From positions 1 to 52,598 of the forward strand of contig MNYJ01000009.1 in NCBI GenBank assembly GCA_001874005.1: 52,598 bases of DNA. The letters run 5' to 3'. The notes under the pieces were generated by a model. That model was not told the origin of the DNA, did no database searches, and was given only the letters and a program-made list of their open reading frames with translations. Both the position numbers and the translations under genes were made by a program. Below, piece by piece: positions 7,563 through 15,556 of this stretch. Source of the DNA: Desulfobacteraceae bacterium CG2_30_51_40 (lineage in GTDB: Bacteria > Desulfobacterota > DSM-4660 > Desulfatiglandales > Desulfatiglandaceae). The first letter of the stretch is position 1. Each line of letters opens with the position of its first letter.

Positions 7563-9050
7563 TTAAGAGTTGTATTGACGGCCGGCCAACTCCAGGGCCT
7601 TCTGTATGGACATGGCCTTGTGCACTGTTTCGACGCGCTCTTTTTCCGGGTCCGAGTCGGCCACGATACCGGCACCTGCCCGCACCGTCAGCCTTTCTGC
7701 TTCAATACAGGCGGTACGGATGGTGATGGCCATGTCCATGTTGCCGCTGAAGGAGATATATCCCACGGCCCCGCCGTACGGTCCCCGGGGCTCGTTTTCC
7801 AGTTTGTCAATGATTTGCATGGCCCGTATCTTGGGAGCACCGGAAAGGGTCCCCGCCGGAAAAGTGGCCGCCAGCAGGTCCCAGGCATCCAACTCCCGGC
7901 GAAGGTCGCAGCGCACGTTGGAGACCAGATGCATCACATGGGAGTAACGCTCGACCATCATCAGTTCCGTCACCTGCACCGTGCCTGTGACGGCGACCCG
8001 ACCCAGGTCGTTTCTCCCCAGATCCACCAACATGAGATGCTCTGCCCTTTCTTTTTCGTCTTTGAGCATCTCGTCGGCCAATGCCCGGTCCTCCTGCTCG
8101 GTTTTTCCCCTGGGCCTGGTACCGGCGATGGGCCGAAGGGTTGCGATCCTGTTTTCAAGGCGCACCATGGTCTCCGGCGATGATCCCACAAGGGCCGTCT
8201 CCCCCATGCGGAGAAGATAAAGATAGGGAGAAGGATTGATGTAACGCTGAGCGCGGTACAGGGTCCGGAGGTCAGGGGCAGGGGCGCAGGAGAAAGGCTG
8301 GGATACGACCGCCTGGATGATTTCACCCTGACGGATATAGGTCTTGGCCTTATCAACCATTTTCCTGTAATCCGCATCCGCCTTTTGGGGTAAAAGTATG
8401 CAGGGAACCTGCGGACGGACGGGAGGTTCAGCGGGCATGGGACCCTGCACGGCGGCAATGAGCTTTGCCACCCTTTCCGCTGCCTCCTCATAGGCCGCGT
8501 CAACGCTCTCCACCGAATGGGTAAAGGCAATTGCCAGGGCCACAAGGGTGTGGCGGATATTGTCAAAGATGATCAGCTCGTCTGGAATGATAAAATCGGC
8601 GATGGGTCGCTCATCGGCCAATCGGTTGGGAATCTTCTCGAAAAAGGAGACCATCTCATAGGTGAAGTAACCCACCAGCCCGCCCCAGAACCGTGGGAGC
8701 CCGGGGATATCAGCCGGCCTGAAACCGGCCATGATAGCGCGAAGGATAGGCAGGGGCCGGCCGTTGTGGCATATCCGTTTTAACGAACCCGCCTCTTCGA
8801 TCTCCACATGTGTCCGGAACAGGCGCACCCGCGCCTTTGCCGATGCGCCAAGAAAGCTGTATCGGCCCCACCGCTCTCCTCCTTCTGCACTTTCAAACAG
8901 AAAGATAGGGCCATGCACGGTGTAGAGTTTTTGCAAGATAGAAACAGGGGTCTCCGTGTCCGCCAGAATTTCAATGCACACCGGTATTATGTTGGCTGTA
9001 TGCGCCATTCGACGGAACGCCTCTTTTTCAGGAAACCGACTCAGGATCAT
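7563..9050 (-). CDS. trpE: Anthranilate synthase component I TrpE
   Basis: 495 residues, the chorismate-binding subunit that makes anthranilate in the first committed step to tryptophan. The N-terminal FLFESAEGGERWGRYSFLG corresponds to the LLES-type region that forms the tryptophan feedback site. The C-terminal catalytic part has LVGSSPETMVRLENRIATLR, PIAGTRPRG, LGRNDLGRVA, TFPAGTLSGAPKIRAMQII and RAGAGIVADSDPEKE. The ATG at 9050 is preceded by AAGGATAAAGGTC. An internal ATG 14 codons later is an alternative. It is the first structural gene of the operon, directly behind the tandem terminators and leader peptide described separately. Confidence 0.97.
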   Translation of the reverse strand: MILSRFPEKEAFRRMAHTANIIPVCIEILADTETPVSILQKLYTVHGPIFLFESAEGGERWGRYSFLGASAKARVRLFRTHVEIEEAGSLKRICHNGRPLPILRAIMAGFRPADIPGLPRFWGGLVGYFTYEMVSFFEKIPNRLADERPIADFIIPDELIIFDNIRHTLVALAIAFTHSVESVDAAYEEAAERVAKLIAAVQGPMPAEPPVRPQVPCILLPQKADADYRKMVDKAKTYIRQGEIIQAVVSQPFSCAPAPDLRTLYRAQRYINPSPYLYLLRMGETALVGSSPETMVRLENRIATLRPIAGTRPRGKTEQEDRALADEMLKDEKERAEHLMLVDLGRNDLGRVAVTGTVQVTELMMVERYSHVMHLVSNVRCDLRRELDAWDLLAATFPAGTLSGAPKIRAMQIIDKLENEPRGPYGGAVGYISFSGNMDMAITIRTACIEAERLTVRAGAGIVADSDPEKERVETVHKAMSIQKALELAGRQYNS

Positions 9051-9083
9051 GACCTTTATCCTTCCGCTGAATGTGTCATAAAA

Positions 9084-9118
9084 AAAGGCCGCAGGCTTTT
9101 TTCAAGCCTGCGGCCTTT
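9084..9118 (-). terminator. Second attenuator terminator before trpE
   Basis: A perfect 15-bp stem, AAAGGCCGCAGGCTT against AAGCCTGCGGCCTTT (as read on the minus strand), with a five-base loop and a run of T directly after it (the A-run at 9080-9086 on the plus strand). It lies 33 bases before the trpE start codon and points toward trpE, so if formed it would stop transcription before the operon. Its 5' arm, CCGCAGGC, can instead pair with the 3' arm (GCCTGCGG) of the terminator just upstream. Confidence 0.85.
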
Positions 9119-9129
9119 CAAAACAAAAA

Positions 9130-9162
9130 AACCGCAGGCGCTGGTTAAGGCCGCCTGCGGTT
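9130..9162 (-). terminator. First attenuator terminator of the trp leader
   Basis: A perfect 11-bp stem on the minus strand (AACCGCAGGCG, loop GCCTTAACCAG, CGCCTGCGGTT) followed by T-rich sequence (TTTTTTTG). It comes 25 bases after the stop of the Trp-rich leader peptide. The loop and the inner half of its 5' arm (GGCGGCCTTAA) are complementary, with one internal mismatch, to TTAGGTCCGCC inside the 3' end of the leader peptide gene. This is the expected geometry of an antiterminator in a classical trp attenuator. Confidence 0.88.
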
Positions 9163-9186
9163 GAAATTACACTATGTCTTACAGCA

Positions 9187-9288
9187 TCATGCTCCGAGGG
9201 CGGACCTAAATGACCAAGCCCGCCACCACAAGTTAATCCTGCTGATGTTGCTATTTCGTAATAACGTATCGCCTTGCATCTTTTTCAT
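9187..9288 (-). CDS. trpL: Trp leader peptide with Trp-Trp-Arg-Ala-Trp
   Basis: A 33-residue peptide beginning MKKMQGDTLL and ending SFRSALGA. Codons 21, 22 and 25 are TGG (9226-9228, 9223-9225, 9214-9216), giving W-W-R-A-W. Tryptophan is the rarest residue, so three in five next to a terminator upstream of trpE is strong evidence for a leader peptide that senses charged tRNA-Trp. The Trp codons lie in or beside the GGCGGGC segment that can pair with GTCCGCC further on (attenuator regions 1 and 2). The start context is modest (CGGAATATG), and I see no other use for this frame. Confidence 0.85.
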   Translation of the reverse strand: MKKMQGDTLLRNSNISRINLWWRAWSFRSALGA

Positions 9289-9377
9289 ATTCCGGTCAAT
9301 CTATTTTACACGTCTGCATTTAAGGGTATCAGCTCAATAATCGGGGGAATGGTTTTGCGCAGACCAGGAATCAGCTT

Positions 9378-9449
9378 CTGTAGGTGCGCCTTCAGGCGCA
9401 GGGCGCACGGTTAATGTGCGGCTGAAGCCGCACCTACCCCGGATTTTTG
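9378..9449 (-). repeat. Palindromic dispersed repeat, copy 1, inside the trp leader transcript
   Basis: An imperfect inverted repeat bounded by GTAGGTGCG at 9380 and CGCACCTAC ending at 9437. On the minus strand it reads AAAAATCCGGGGTAGGTGCG ... GCTTCAGCCGCAC ... CCTGAAGGCGCACCTACAG. A second copy with the same order and spacing lies at 42878-42949. It looks like a REP-type or small non-autonomous element. It sits between the predicted trp promoter and the leader peptide, so it would be transcribed. Confidence 0.7.
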
Positions 9450-9458
9450 AGCTTATAC

Positions 9459-9487
9459 ATTTAAGGTAGGCATAAAGCGCTTGTCAA
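9459..9487 (-). promoter_or_regulatory. Predicted trp operon promoter
   Basis: On the minus strand TTGACA (9482-9487) is followed after exactly 17 bases by TTAAAT (9459-9464), a good sigma-70-type promoter facing the leader peptide and trpE. Transcription would start about 165 bases before the leader ATG. The -35 box lies within CTTGACAAG, a short palindrome also seen at the predicted dctP promoter. The 9490-9612 stretch upstream shows nothing else I can name. Confidence 0.5.
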
Positions 9488-9612
9488 GAGAAAAATCCGG
9501 AGAAGTGCCTATATGATCCGCCTTGACCTTTGAATCCTTGTGCAAATTGCCATGGCCCCTGCAGAGAAAAACCTAAAACAGATCGGAAAGTTTTCCTTTG
9601 TCCATATTATTT

Positions 9613-10179
9613 TCAGAAAAAGGGGTTGGAAGTCCTCTCCCTTCCGATGGTGCTGGAAGGGCCGTGGCCGGGATAGAGCCTGAGATCGTCTCCGAGCGGG
9701 AATATCTTCTCTTTTACCCCCTTGATCAGGGCGCTGTGGCTTCCGCCCGGAAAATCCGTTCTGCCGATGGAGCCTGCAAAAAGCGTATCCCCTGAAAAAA
9801 CCGCGCCCGGGCCGTGGAGACAGACGCCCCCCGGGGAGTGGCCCGGGGTGTGGATGACGGTAAACTTATAAGAACCCGCCTCTATCTCCTGACCTTCCTC
9901 AAGGTATCCATCCACAGGAAACGGGATCATCCCAGCATCGAGCTTATGGATCATCAAGGCGGCTTTGGTGATGCGCTTAAGTTCCGCTGCAGCGCCCGTG
10001 TGATCAAAGTGGCCGTGGGTTAGAACTATTGCCTTTACGGCGATCTTTGCATCAGTAATGGTTTTTACTATCCTTAGAATCTCATCGCCCGGATCTATTA
10101 CCAGTCCCTCACTGGTTTTTTCACAGCCTATTATGTAGCAGTTTGCCTGATACGAACCAACTTCAAGTTTTTTAAGCAT
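9613..10179 (-). CDS. MBL-fold metallo-hydrolase (glyoxalase II-like)
   Basis: 188 residues from the ATG at 10179 (MLKKLEVGSYQANCYIIG), which follows AAGGAAAG and overlaps the previous gene by 8 bases. The metal-binding H-x-H-x-D-H motif is LTHGHFDHTG. Further ligands lie in HTPGHSPGG, FSGDTLFAGSIGRTD and YPGHGPSSTIGRE. This is the short hydrolase subfamily related to hydroxyacylglutathione hydrolase (YcbL-like), which lacks the C-terminal glutathione-binding domain of true GloB. The substrate cannot be named from sequence. The overlap with the radical-SAM gene suggests co-expression. Confidence 0.88.
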   Translation of the reverse strand: MLKKLEVGSYQANCYIIGCEKTSEGLVIDPGDEILRIVKTITDAKIAVKAIVLTHGHFDHTGAAAELKRITKAALMIHKLDAGMIPFPVDGYLEEGQEIEAGSYKFTVIHTPGHSPGGVCLHGPGAVFSGDTLFAGSIGRTDFPGGSHSALIKGVKEKIFPLGDDLRLYPGHGPSSTIGRERTSNPFF

Positions 10180-12004
10180 TTTTCTCTTTACTTTCCTTAG
10201 GATAAAGTTTGCACACACCGCATCTTACGCATGAGCCTACCTCGCAGATATCAGATTCCTTCTCCTTTACGGCCATCTCGTATTCCCTCGCTAGGTGCCT
10301 TTTTGAAAGGCCGTGATCTATGAAGTCCCAAGGCATAAGCTCATCAACGCTCTTCGGTCTCAGGACGAAAAAGTCCGGATTTATCTCAGATGATCTGAAG
10401 GCAGCCTTCCAGTCCCAGTCGAGGCGATGGGCCTTGAGCAGTATCGCCCCCACCCTTCGGTCTCCCATGCACAGGAGCGCTTGCAGGTAGGCCCACTTTG
10501 GAACGTCAAAGGTTGCCCTCACCCCTCCCACCCTGGAGAGGGCGTTTTTGAGCCACCTTTGTTTTCCCTTCAAGTTAAGCATCTCATCCAAGGGATGCCA
10601 CTGAAATGGAGTAAAAGGTTTTGGCACAAAACAGTTAACGCTCAGGCGTATCTCGGCGATCTTTCCCCGGCCTGCGGATTCCCTCACCACGCGGTGCTTT
10701 ATCTTCTTGACCAGTTCAGGGATCGCTTCGATATCCTCCTGAGTTTCCGTGGGAAGGCCGATCAGGAAATAGAGCCTCAGAGAAAACCCCCCGGCCCTTG
10801 ATATAAGGGTCGCAGAATCCAGTATCTGATCTTCCGTCAGGTGCTTGTTTATGACCCTCCGGAGTCTATCGGAACCGGCCTCAGGGGCGATGGTTACGGT
10901 CTTCTGTCCTGAAACCCGCAGGTGGTCGAGAAGACCTGCCGTAAGGGTCTCAGCCCTCAGGGAGGATACAGAAAAGCGGGCGCCTTTTCTGAGGATGCCC
11001 GCGGTGATATTTTCAATGCCCGGGACATCAGACACTGCGGCAGCGATGAGCCCTATCCGGCCGCAGTAAGAAATCGCTTCGTCCACCGCGAGGCCAAGGG
11101 TCTCTTCAGGATGCAATCTGGGAGGACGATACACAAATCCCGCCGCACAGAACCTGCACGAATGCCCGCAGCCTCTTGATGCCTCAAGCAGAACCTTATT
11201 ACCGAATTGCGTATCGGCGCTGGTGACAATAGACCGTGCGACTCCCTTAGAGGAAAAGGAAGCCTTGGCCGCTCTGACTCTCGGCGGCACCCCTTCCTCC
11301 AAAGGCTCAAAGGAGGCGAGAAGACCCTCATTATTGTAGGAAGCGCGATAAAGAGACGGCACATAGGCGCCTGTGACCTCACGGGCAAGCCCCTTTAGTA
11401 TTTCCGATTTCGTCTTTTCCATGCGGAGAAAATCAACCACTCTGTCAATGAAGGGGGAGAGAACCTCCTCTGCCTCGCCCAGCAAAAAGAGGTCCATTAT
11501 ATCGGCAAGGGGCTCAGGGTTTAGAAAGGTGGTTATGCCTCCTGCCATTATGATGGCCTGATTCCTCCCCCGATCGGCGCTTCTTGCGGAAAGGCCGCCC
11601 AGGGATAGCATGGTCAGTATATTACCGTAGTCGTTTTCAAAAGGGATGGAGAAAGCTATAATCTCAAAGGAATCCAGGGGACGCTGCGATTCAAGGGACA
11701 CGAGGCGTTGACCTGTCTGAAGGTAGAGGGACATCTCGTCACCCTCAGGCAGGAACACCCTTTCCGCCAGTACGTCCTCCCGATCATTGAGCATGCCATA
11801 GACGGTCTGAAAACCCAGATTGGACATACCCAATCCATAATGATTGGGATAGGCGAGGGCGACCGATAATCTTCCGCCCCGGTCTTTTTTTACATAGCCT
11901 CTTTCGGATGAAAGCCTCCTTCGATAGATTGAAAAAATATCTGAACTCACCCTGCAACCCGCATCCCTTCCACGCCTGAGAGGCCGTATAAAAAAACCGC
12001 CCAT
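10172..12004 (-). CDS. Radical SAM protein with N-terminal B12-binding-like domain
   Basis: 610 residues. The N-terminal third (VALAYPNHYGLGMSNLGFQT ... GGITTFLNPEPLADIMDLFLLGEAEE) is the cobalamin-binding-like fold seen in large radical-SAM proteins such as the TIGR03960 group. The radical-SAM cluster motif C-x3-C-x2-C is CGHSCRFC near residue 283, followed by VSSLRAETLT, TIAPEAGSDRLRR and LYFLIGLPTET. The C-terminal end carries an extra cysteine set (CEVGSCVRCGVCK), which could hold another metal site. In relatives the protein is sometimes linked with tRNA or tetrapyrrole chemistry, but its reaction is not established. The ATG at 12004 has no strong ribosome site; a GTG at 11950 is an alternative. 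Confidence 0.85.
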   Translation of the reverse strand: MGGFFIRPLRRGRDAGCRVSSDIFSIYRRRLSSERGYVKKDRGGRLSVALAYPNHYGLGMSNLGFQTVYGMLNDREDVLAERVFLPEGDEMSLYLQTGQRLVSLESQRPLDSFEIIAFSIPFENDYGNILTMLSLGGLSARSADRGRNQAIIMAGGITTFLNPEPLADIMDLFLLGEAEEVLSPFIDRVVDFLRMEKTKSEILKGLAREVTGAYVPSLYRASYNNEGLLASFEPLEEGVPPRVRAAKASFSSKGVARSIVTSADTQFGNKVLLEASRGCGHSCRFCAAGFVYRPPRLHPEETLGLAVDEAISYCGRIGLIAAAVSDVPGIENITAGILRKGARFSVSSLRAETLTAGLLDHLRVSGQKTVTIAPEAGSDRLRRVINKHLTEDQILDSATLISRAGGFSLRLYFLIGLPTETQEDIEAIPELVKKIKHRVVRESAGRGKIAEIRLSVNCFVPKPFTPFQWHPLDEMLNLKGKQRWLKNALSRVGGVRATFDVPKWAYLQALLCMGDRRVGAILLKAHRLDWDWKAAFRSSEINPDFFVLRPKSVDELMPWDFIDHGLSKRHLAREYEMAVKEKESDICEVGSCVRCGVCKLYPKESKEKNA

Positions 12005-12076
12005 CTACTTCGTTTTGCTAATCTTGCGCCTGCCTTTGCGTGGCACCGCAGACAGGCCACCGCGTAGCACTTCTGA

Positions 12077-12180
12077 CTAATGGTCATGCCCTGGTCTGGC
12101 ACAACGAAGCATGAAAATCACCCCCACCCCGCCCTCCCCCGTCGAGGGGGAGGAATAAAGGTAAGGGGCATTTTCCCTAA
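12077..12180 (+). repeat. ~100-bp dispersed hairpin repeat, copy 1
   Basis: Begins CTAATGGTCATGCCCTGG, continues ACAACGAAGCATGAAAATCA and the C-rich CCCCCACCCC, has the hairpin CCTCCCCC-GTCGA-GGGGGAGG, and ends GGGGCATTTTCCCTAA. Three more copies occur at 37329-37435, 48359-48470 and (inverted) 49041-49137. It sits between the radical-SAM gene and the end of ftsZ. It codes for nothing visible. Confidence 0.85.
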
Positions 12181-12210
12181 GCCTGACAACAGCGGTTTTT
12201 CAACCCGCCG

Positions 12211-13467
12211 CTAAGAGTCCATCTTAAGCCTCAAGAAAGCAGGGTAATCAAGATCGTCCTTTAGAAGCCTTCCGAAAAAGCCGCGCTTCGGAAGTCTTGT
12301 CTCCGATGCGTTAAACGCGGCGGAAAGGGCTGTTCCTTTCCGCTCAAAAGCCGGGACATCCAGATCCACCACATCAATTGCCTTGTTGCCGATTTTCGCC
12401 GACCAGGGTTCCTCCATCTCATCCTGGGAGGCGTCTCTTATCTTGGCCGAGCCGCTTAAAGATCTTCCGCCTTCAACCGCCCTCAGCTTTCTTCCCACTA
12501 TCGTCTCGGCAGTTAGCCCCGTAGCTATGACGGTAGCCTGAACCTCATCTCCCATATCATCATTGAGAACCAGCCCCCAGTAAACCTCCGCATCCTCATT
12601 TATTTGGCTCTTCACGTAGTTGGAGGCCTCGTCTATCTCATCCATGGTGATGTCGGAGGAGCCTATGAAATTCATGAGAAGTCCCTTGGCCCCCCTTATG
12701 GAGACATCTTCGAGAAGAGGGCTGTTAATAGCGTTCTGCGCCGCCTGCACGGCCCTGTTCTCTCCACTTGCCCTGCCCATGCCCATGAGGGCATTGCCGT
12801 TCTGTGACATTACCCTTTTCACATCGTTGAAATCCAGATTGACGAAACCCGTATGGAGGATTAGATCCGATACGCCCTTGACCGCATTTAGGAGCACCTC
12901 GTCGGCCTTTGCAAACAGTTCCCTGACCTTTGAACCCTTTGCTCCTACGGTCCTCAGCCTGTCGTTGGGTATCACGATGAGGCTGTCCACCTCCTTTCGG
13001 AGGGCGTCAATGCCTGCAAGGGCCTTTTTCATCCTCTTATCCCCTTCAAAACTGAAGGGCTTGGTGACTACCGCCACAGTAAGGGCCTTTTTTTCTTTGC
13101 AGAGCTTTGCGATTACAGGCGAGGCCCCGGTTCCTGTGCCGCCTCCCATGCCGGCCGCGATAAACACCATGTGTGCTCCGTCAATGGCGTCCGCCACCTC
13201 TGAGATGCTCTCTTCCGCCGCCTTCCTTCCGATCTCCTCATCGGCCCCTGTTCCAAGTCCCATGGTAGTTGTAGGCCCAATCTGAATACGACTGCTGCAT
13301 GACGATCTATCCAGGTCCTGGATATCGGTATTGGCTACCGCGAAATCCACCCCCATCAACTTATTGGCTACCATGTTGTTGATAGCGTTACCCCCGGCAC
13401 CTCCGATGCCTATCACCTTTATCCTCACACCGGAGCGATCCTGCTTTTCAACAAACTCGAATTTCAT
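12211..13467 (-). CDS. ftsZ: Cell division protein FtsZ
   Basis: 418 residues. A tubulin-like GTPase that polymerises into the division ring at midcell. The GTP-binding signature GMGGGTGTGASP lies at residues 107-118; NTDIQDL, GPTTTMGLGTGAD and NLDFNDVKRVM (T7 loop) are also present. A variable linker follows, then the conserved C-terminal peptide DYPAFLR near the end, which binds FtsA and other tethers; six residues follow it (LKMDS tail). It is the last gene of the dcw cluster, 22 bases after ftsA. Full length, no anomaly. Confidence 0.98.
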   Translation of the reverse strand: MKFEFVEKQDRSGVRIKVIGIGGAGGNAINNMVANKLMGVDFAVANTDIQDLDRSSCSSRIQIGPTTTMGLGTGADEEIGRKAAEESISEVADAIDGAHMVFIAAGMGGGTGTGASPVIAKLCKEKKALTVAVVTKPFSFEGDKRMKKALAGIDALRKEVDSLIVIPNDRLRTVGAKGSKVRELFAKADEVLLNAVKGVSDLILHTGFVNLDFNDVKRVMSQNGNALMGMGRASGENRAVQAAQNAINSPLLEDVSIRGAKGLLMNFIGSSDITMDEIDEASNYVKSQINEDAEVYWGLVLNDDMGDEVQATVIATGLTAETIVGRKLRAVEGGRSLSGSAKIRDASQDEMEEPWSAKIGNKAIDVVDLDVPAFERKGTALSAAFNASETRLPKRGFFGRLLKDDLDYPAFLRLKMDS

Positions 13468-13489
13468 GATGTCCCTCCTGCTGCCTCAA

Positions 13490-14716
13490 CTAGGTAAGAT
13501 CCTTAAACCACCTCTTCATCCTGCTCATGACACGGCTAAAGATATTGTTTGTGTCCCTTATCCTGAACTTTTTTACATTTCTGCTGGATTCGGCCCCATA
13601 GAGCACAAGTCCCACGGCGGTTGAATACATGGGCTTGTTGACCAGATCAACCAGCCCTGTTATGCCCCTTGGCCTTCCTATGCGAACAGGAGCATTGAAT
13701 ACCTTACCCGCAAGTTCCGCCACGCCCTGAAGCTCAGCAGATCCGCCTGTTACGACGATCCCGGAGGCTGTCGTGTTCTCAAGCCCGGCGTTTATGAGTT
13801 CCCCAAAGGTAAGTATGAATATCTCCTCGACCCTGGGCTCGAGAATCTCACCCAGCACCCTTCGCGGAAGCATGCGCGGCTTTACCTCTCCGACTGTAGG
13901 GACCTCCACCGTCTCATCCTTGCCTATGAGGCCGGGAAAGCAGCAACCGTACTTGATCTTGATCTTTTCAGCCTCAAGCTTAGGAGTCCTCAATCCCACC
14001 GCAAGATCATAGGTAAGGTTATCGCCGCCGAGGGCCAAAACGGACGTATGTCTTATGGAGCCTTTGGAGAAGACTGCAAGATCCGTTGTGCCTCCGCCGA
14101 AATCAATAAGGGCGACTCCAAGATTCTTCTCCTCCTTGGAGAGGACCGCACCGCTCGACGCAAGAGGTTGAAGAACTATGTCGCACACATCGAGCCCCGC
14201 CCGGTTGGCGCATCTGATTATGTTCTGAGCGGATGTGACGGCCCCTGTAACTATGTGAACCCTGACCTCAAGCCTGACCCCCGACATCCCTACCGGGTTC
14301 ACTATACCGTCCTGGTCATCAACGATATATTCCTGAACAAGGGTATGGATCACTTCTCTATCCATGGGAATAGCCCGCGCGCTCGCAACCTCCATGACCC
14401 TGTCAATATCTCTCTGGGTGATCTCCCTACCTTTGAGTGGAATGGCCCCGTGGGAGTTGAATCCCTTGACGTGGCCTCCGGCTATGCCGGCATACACGGA
14501 ACCGATCTCACAACCGGCCATGGTCTCCGCCTCTTCTATGGCCTGTTTTATGGAGTTGACGGTATTTTCGATATTGATGACGACACCTTTTCTGAGGCCT
14601 TCGGAGAGATAGCTCCCCATGCCTATTATCTCTATGGACTCTCCGGCCAGGGCCCCCACCACCGCGCATATCTTCGTGGTTCCTATGTCAAGCCCGACTA
14701 TTATCTCTTCCGACAT
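13490..14716 (-). CDS. ftsA: Cell division protein FtsA
   Basis: 408 residues, an actin-like ATPase that anchors FtsZ to the membrane. It has the phosphate-1 motif VGLDIGTTKICAVVG at the N terminus, the SHS2-type 1C domain region in the first half, phosphate-2 IDFGGGTTDLAVF, the adenosine motif GIVVTGGSAELQGV, and a C-terminal amphipathic helix (SRVMSRMKRWFKDL) that would lie on the membrane. It follows ftsQ and precedes ftsZ, the conserved order of the cluster. Confidence 0.98.
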   Translation of the reverse strand: MSEEIIVGLDIGTTKICAVVGALAGESIEIIGMGSYLSEGLRKGVVINIENTVNSIKQAIEEAETMAGCEIGSVYAGIAGGHVKGFNSHGAIPLKGREITQRDIDRVMEVASARAIPMDREVIHTLVQEYIVDDQDGIVNPVGMSGVRLEVRVHIVTGAVTSAQNIIRCANRAGLDVCDIVLQPLASSGAVLSKEEKNLGVALIDFGGGTTDLAVFSKGSIRHTSVLALGGDNLTYDLAVGLRTPKLEAEKIKIKYGCCFPGLIGKDETVEVPTVGEVKPRMLPRRVLGEILEPRVEEIFILTFGELINAGLENTTASGIVVTGGSAELQGVAELAGKVFNAPVRIGRPRGITGLVDLVNKPMYSTAVGLVLYGAESSRNVKKFRIRDTNNIFSRVMSRMKRWFKDLT

Positions 14717-14737
14717 TTCCTCAAGCCTCCCGCCGCC

Positions 14738-15556
14738 TCAGCCCTTCTTGAAAGAGACAGCCACCCCGTCTTCATAGTTAAGATCTATAGCCGCAACCTG
14801 ATCAGCCCGACCCGTTTCTTTGAGGTGGCCCAGTATGCGCTTCAACTCAGGGAGTTTTGCTGCGAAATCAGAGCCCGCGCATCGTATCTCCGCCTTAAGA
14901 TCGGTAAGATAGAGCGTCATGAGCCCGTTTGCCTTCATGTTTATCTCAGCCACCTTGTCAAAGGATAGGCTTCCCTCCTCACTTTTCAGGGCCTTTAGCA
15001 GACCGACAGCCATGGAAATCTGATTTTTTCTTATCGGATGGTCCTCGCTAAGTCCGGTCAGAATAGGATATTCCACATTGTCACCCGGCTTCAGTTCCTT
15101 GAATACCTCACCCGTTTCATCAAGAAACGAGATGATGTTCCCCGGCACAAGAGCGATGGGGGTACGTCTTTCAACCTCTATGTGAAGACTCCGGGGAAAC
15201 TGCCTCTTCAAACTCACCGATCTCACCCACGGATGTATCTCCATCCTCTGCTTGATGTCCTTCATATCCAGGTCAATAGTGCTTATCTCCACGTCAAGCC
15301 CGCCCATCTGGATGAGTTCCCTCTCTATCTCAGGTCCAGTCCCCGTAATTACAAGATTCTTCAATCTGAAATACGAACTTGTCAGGAGATACTGGTATGC
15401 AGACACGAATGCCAGACTTACCAGGGCCGCTGAGATGAGAAAGACAACCGTTACGAAGGCGGCAAAGCTGGCCTTCTGTATCCCTGTTCCTATCCTGCTC
15501 AGTAAGGAGGCCCTGCGTCTTCTAACAGGTCTGCTTTTAAGGCGCGAGGGAACCAT
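14738..15556 (-). CDS. ftsQ: Cell division protein FtsQ (POTRA domain)
   Basis: 272 residues. It has a basic cytoplasmic N terminus (LKSRPVRRRR), one membrane segment at about residues 33-55 (FAAFVTVVFLISAALVSLAF), then a POTRA domain starting near YFRLKNLVITG and reaching HPWVRSVSLKRQFPRSLHIEVE, followed by the FtsQ domain with EVFKEL and PILTGL. It links early and late divisome proteins in the periplasm. The start ATG shares one base with the murB stop (TGATG). No ddl gene separates murB and ftsQ, unlike many proteobacterial clusters. Confidence 0.95.
   Translation of the reverse strand: MVPSRLKSRPVRRRRASLLSRIGTGIQKASFAAFVTVVFLISAALVSLAFVSAYQYLLTSSYFRLKNLVITGTGPEIERELIQMGGLDVEISTIDLDMKDIKQRMEIHPWVRSVSLKRQFPRSLHIEVERRTPIALVPGNIISFLDETGEVFKELKPGDNVEYPILTGLSEDHPIRKNQISMAVGLLKALKSEEGSLSFDKVAEINMKANGLMTLYLTDLKAEIRCAGSDFAAKLPELKRILGHLKETGRADQVAAIDLNYEDGVAVSFKKG

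Noticed and set aside
14048-14968. 306-residue plus-strand frame opposite ftsA and ftsQ
   Set aside because: Mirror frame of two certain genes; rich in His, Arg and Tyr as expected for an antisense reading.
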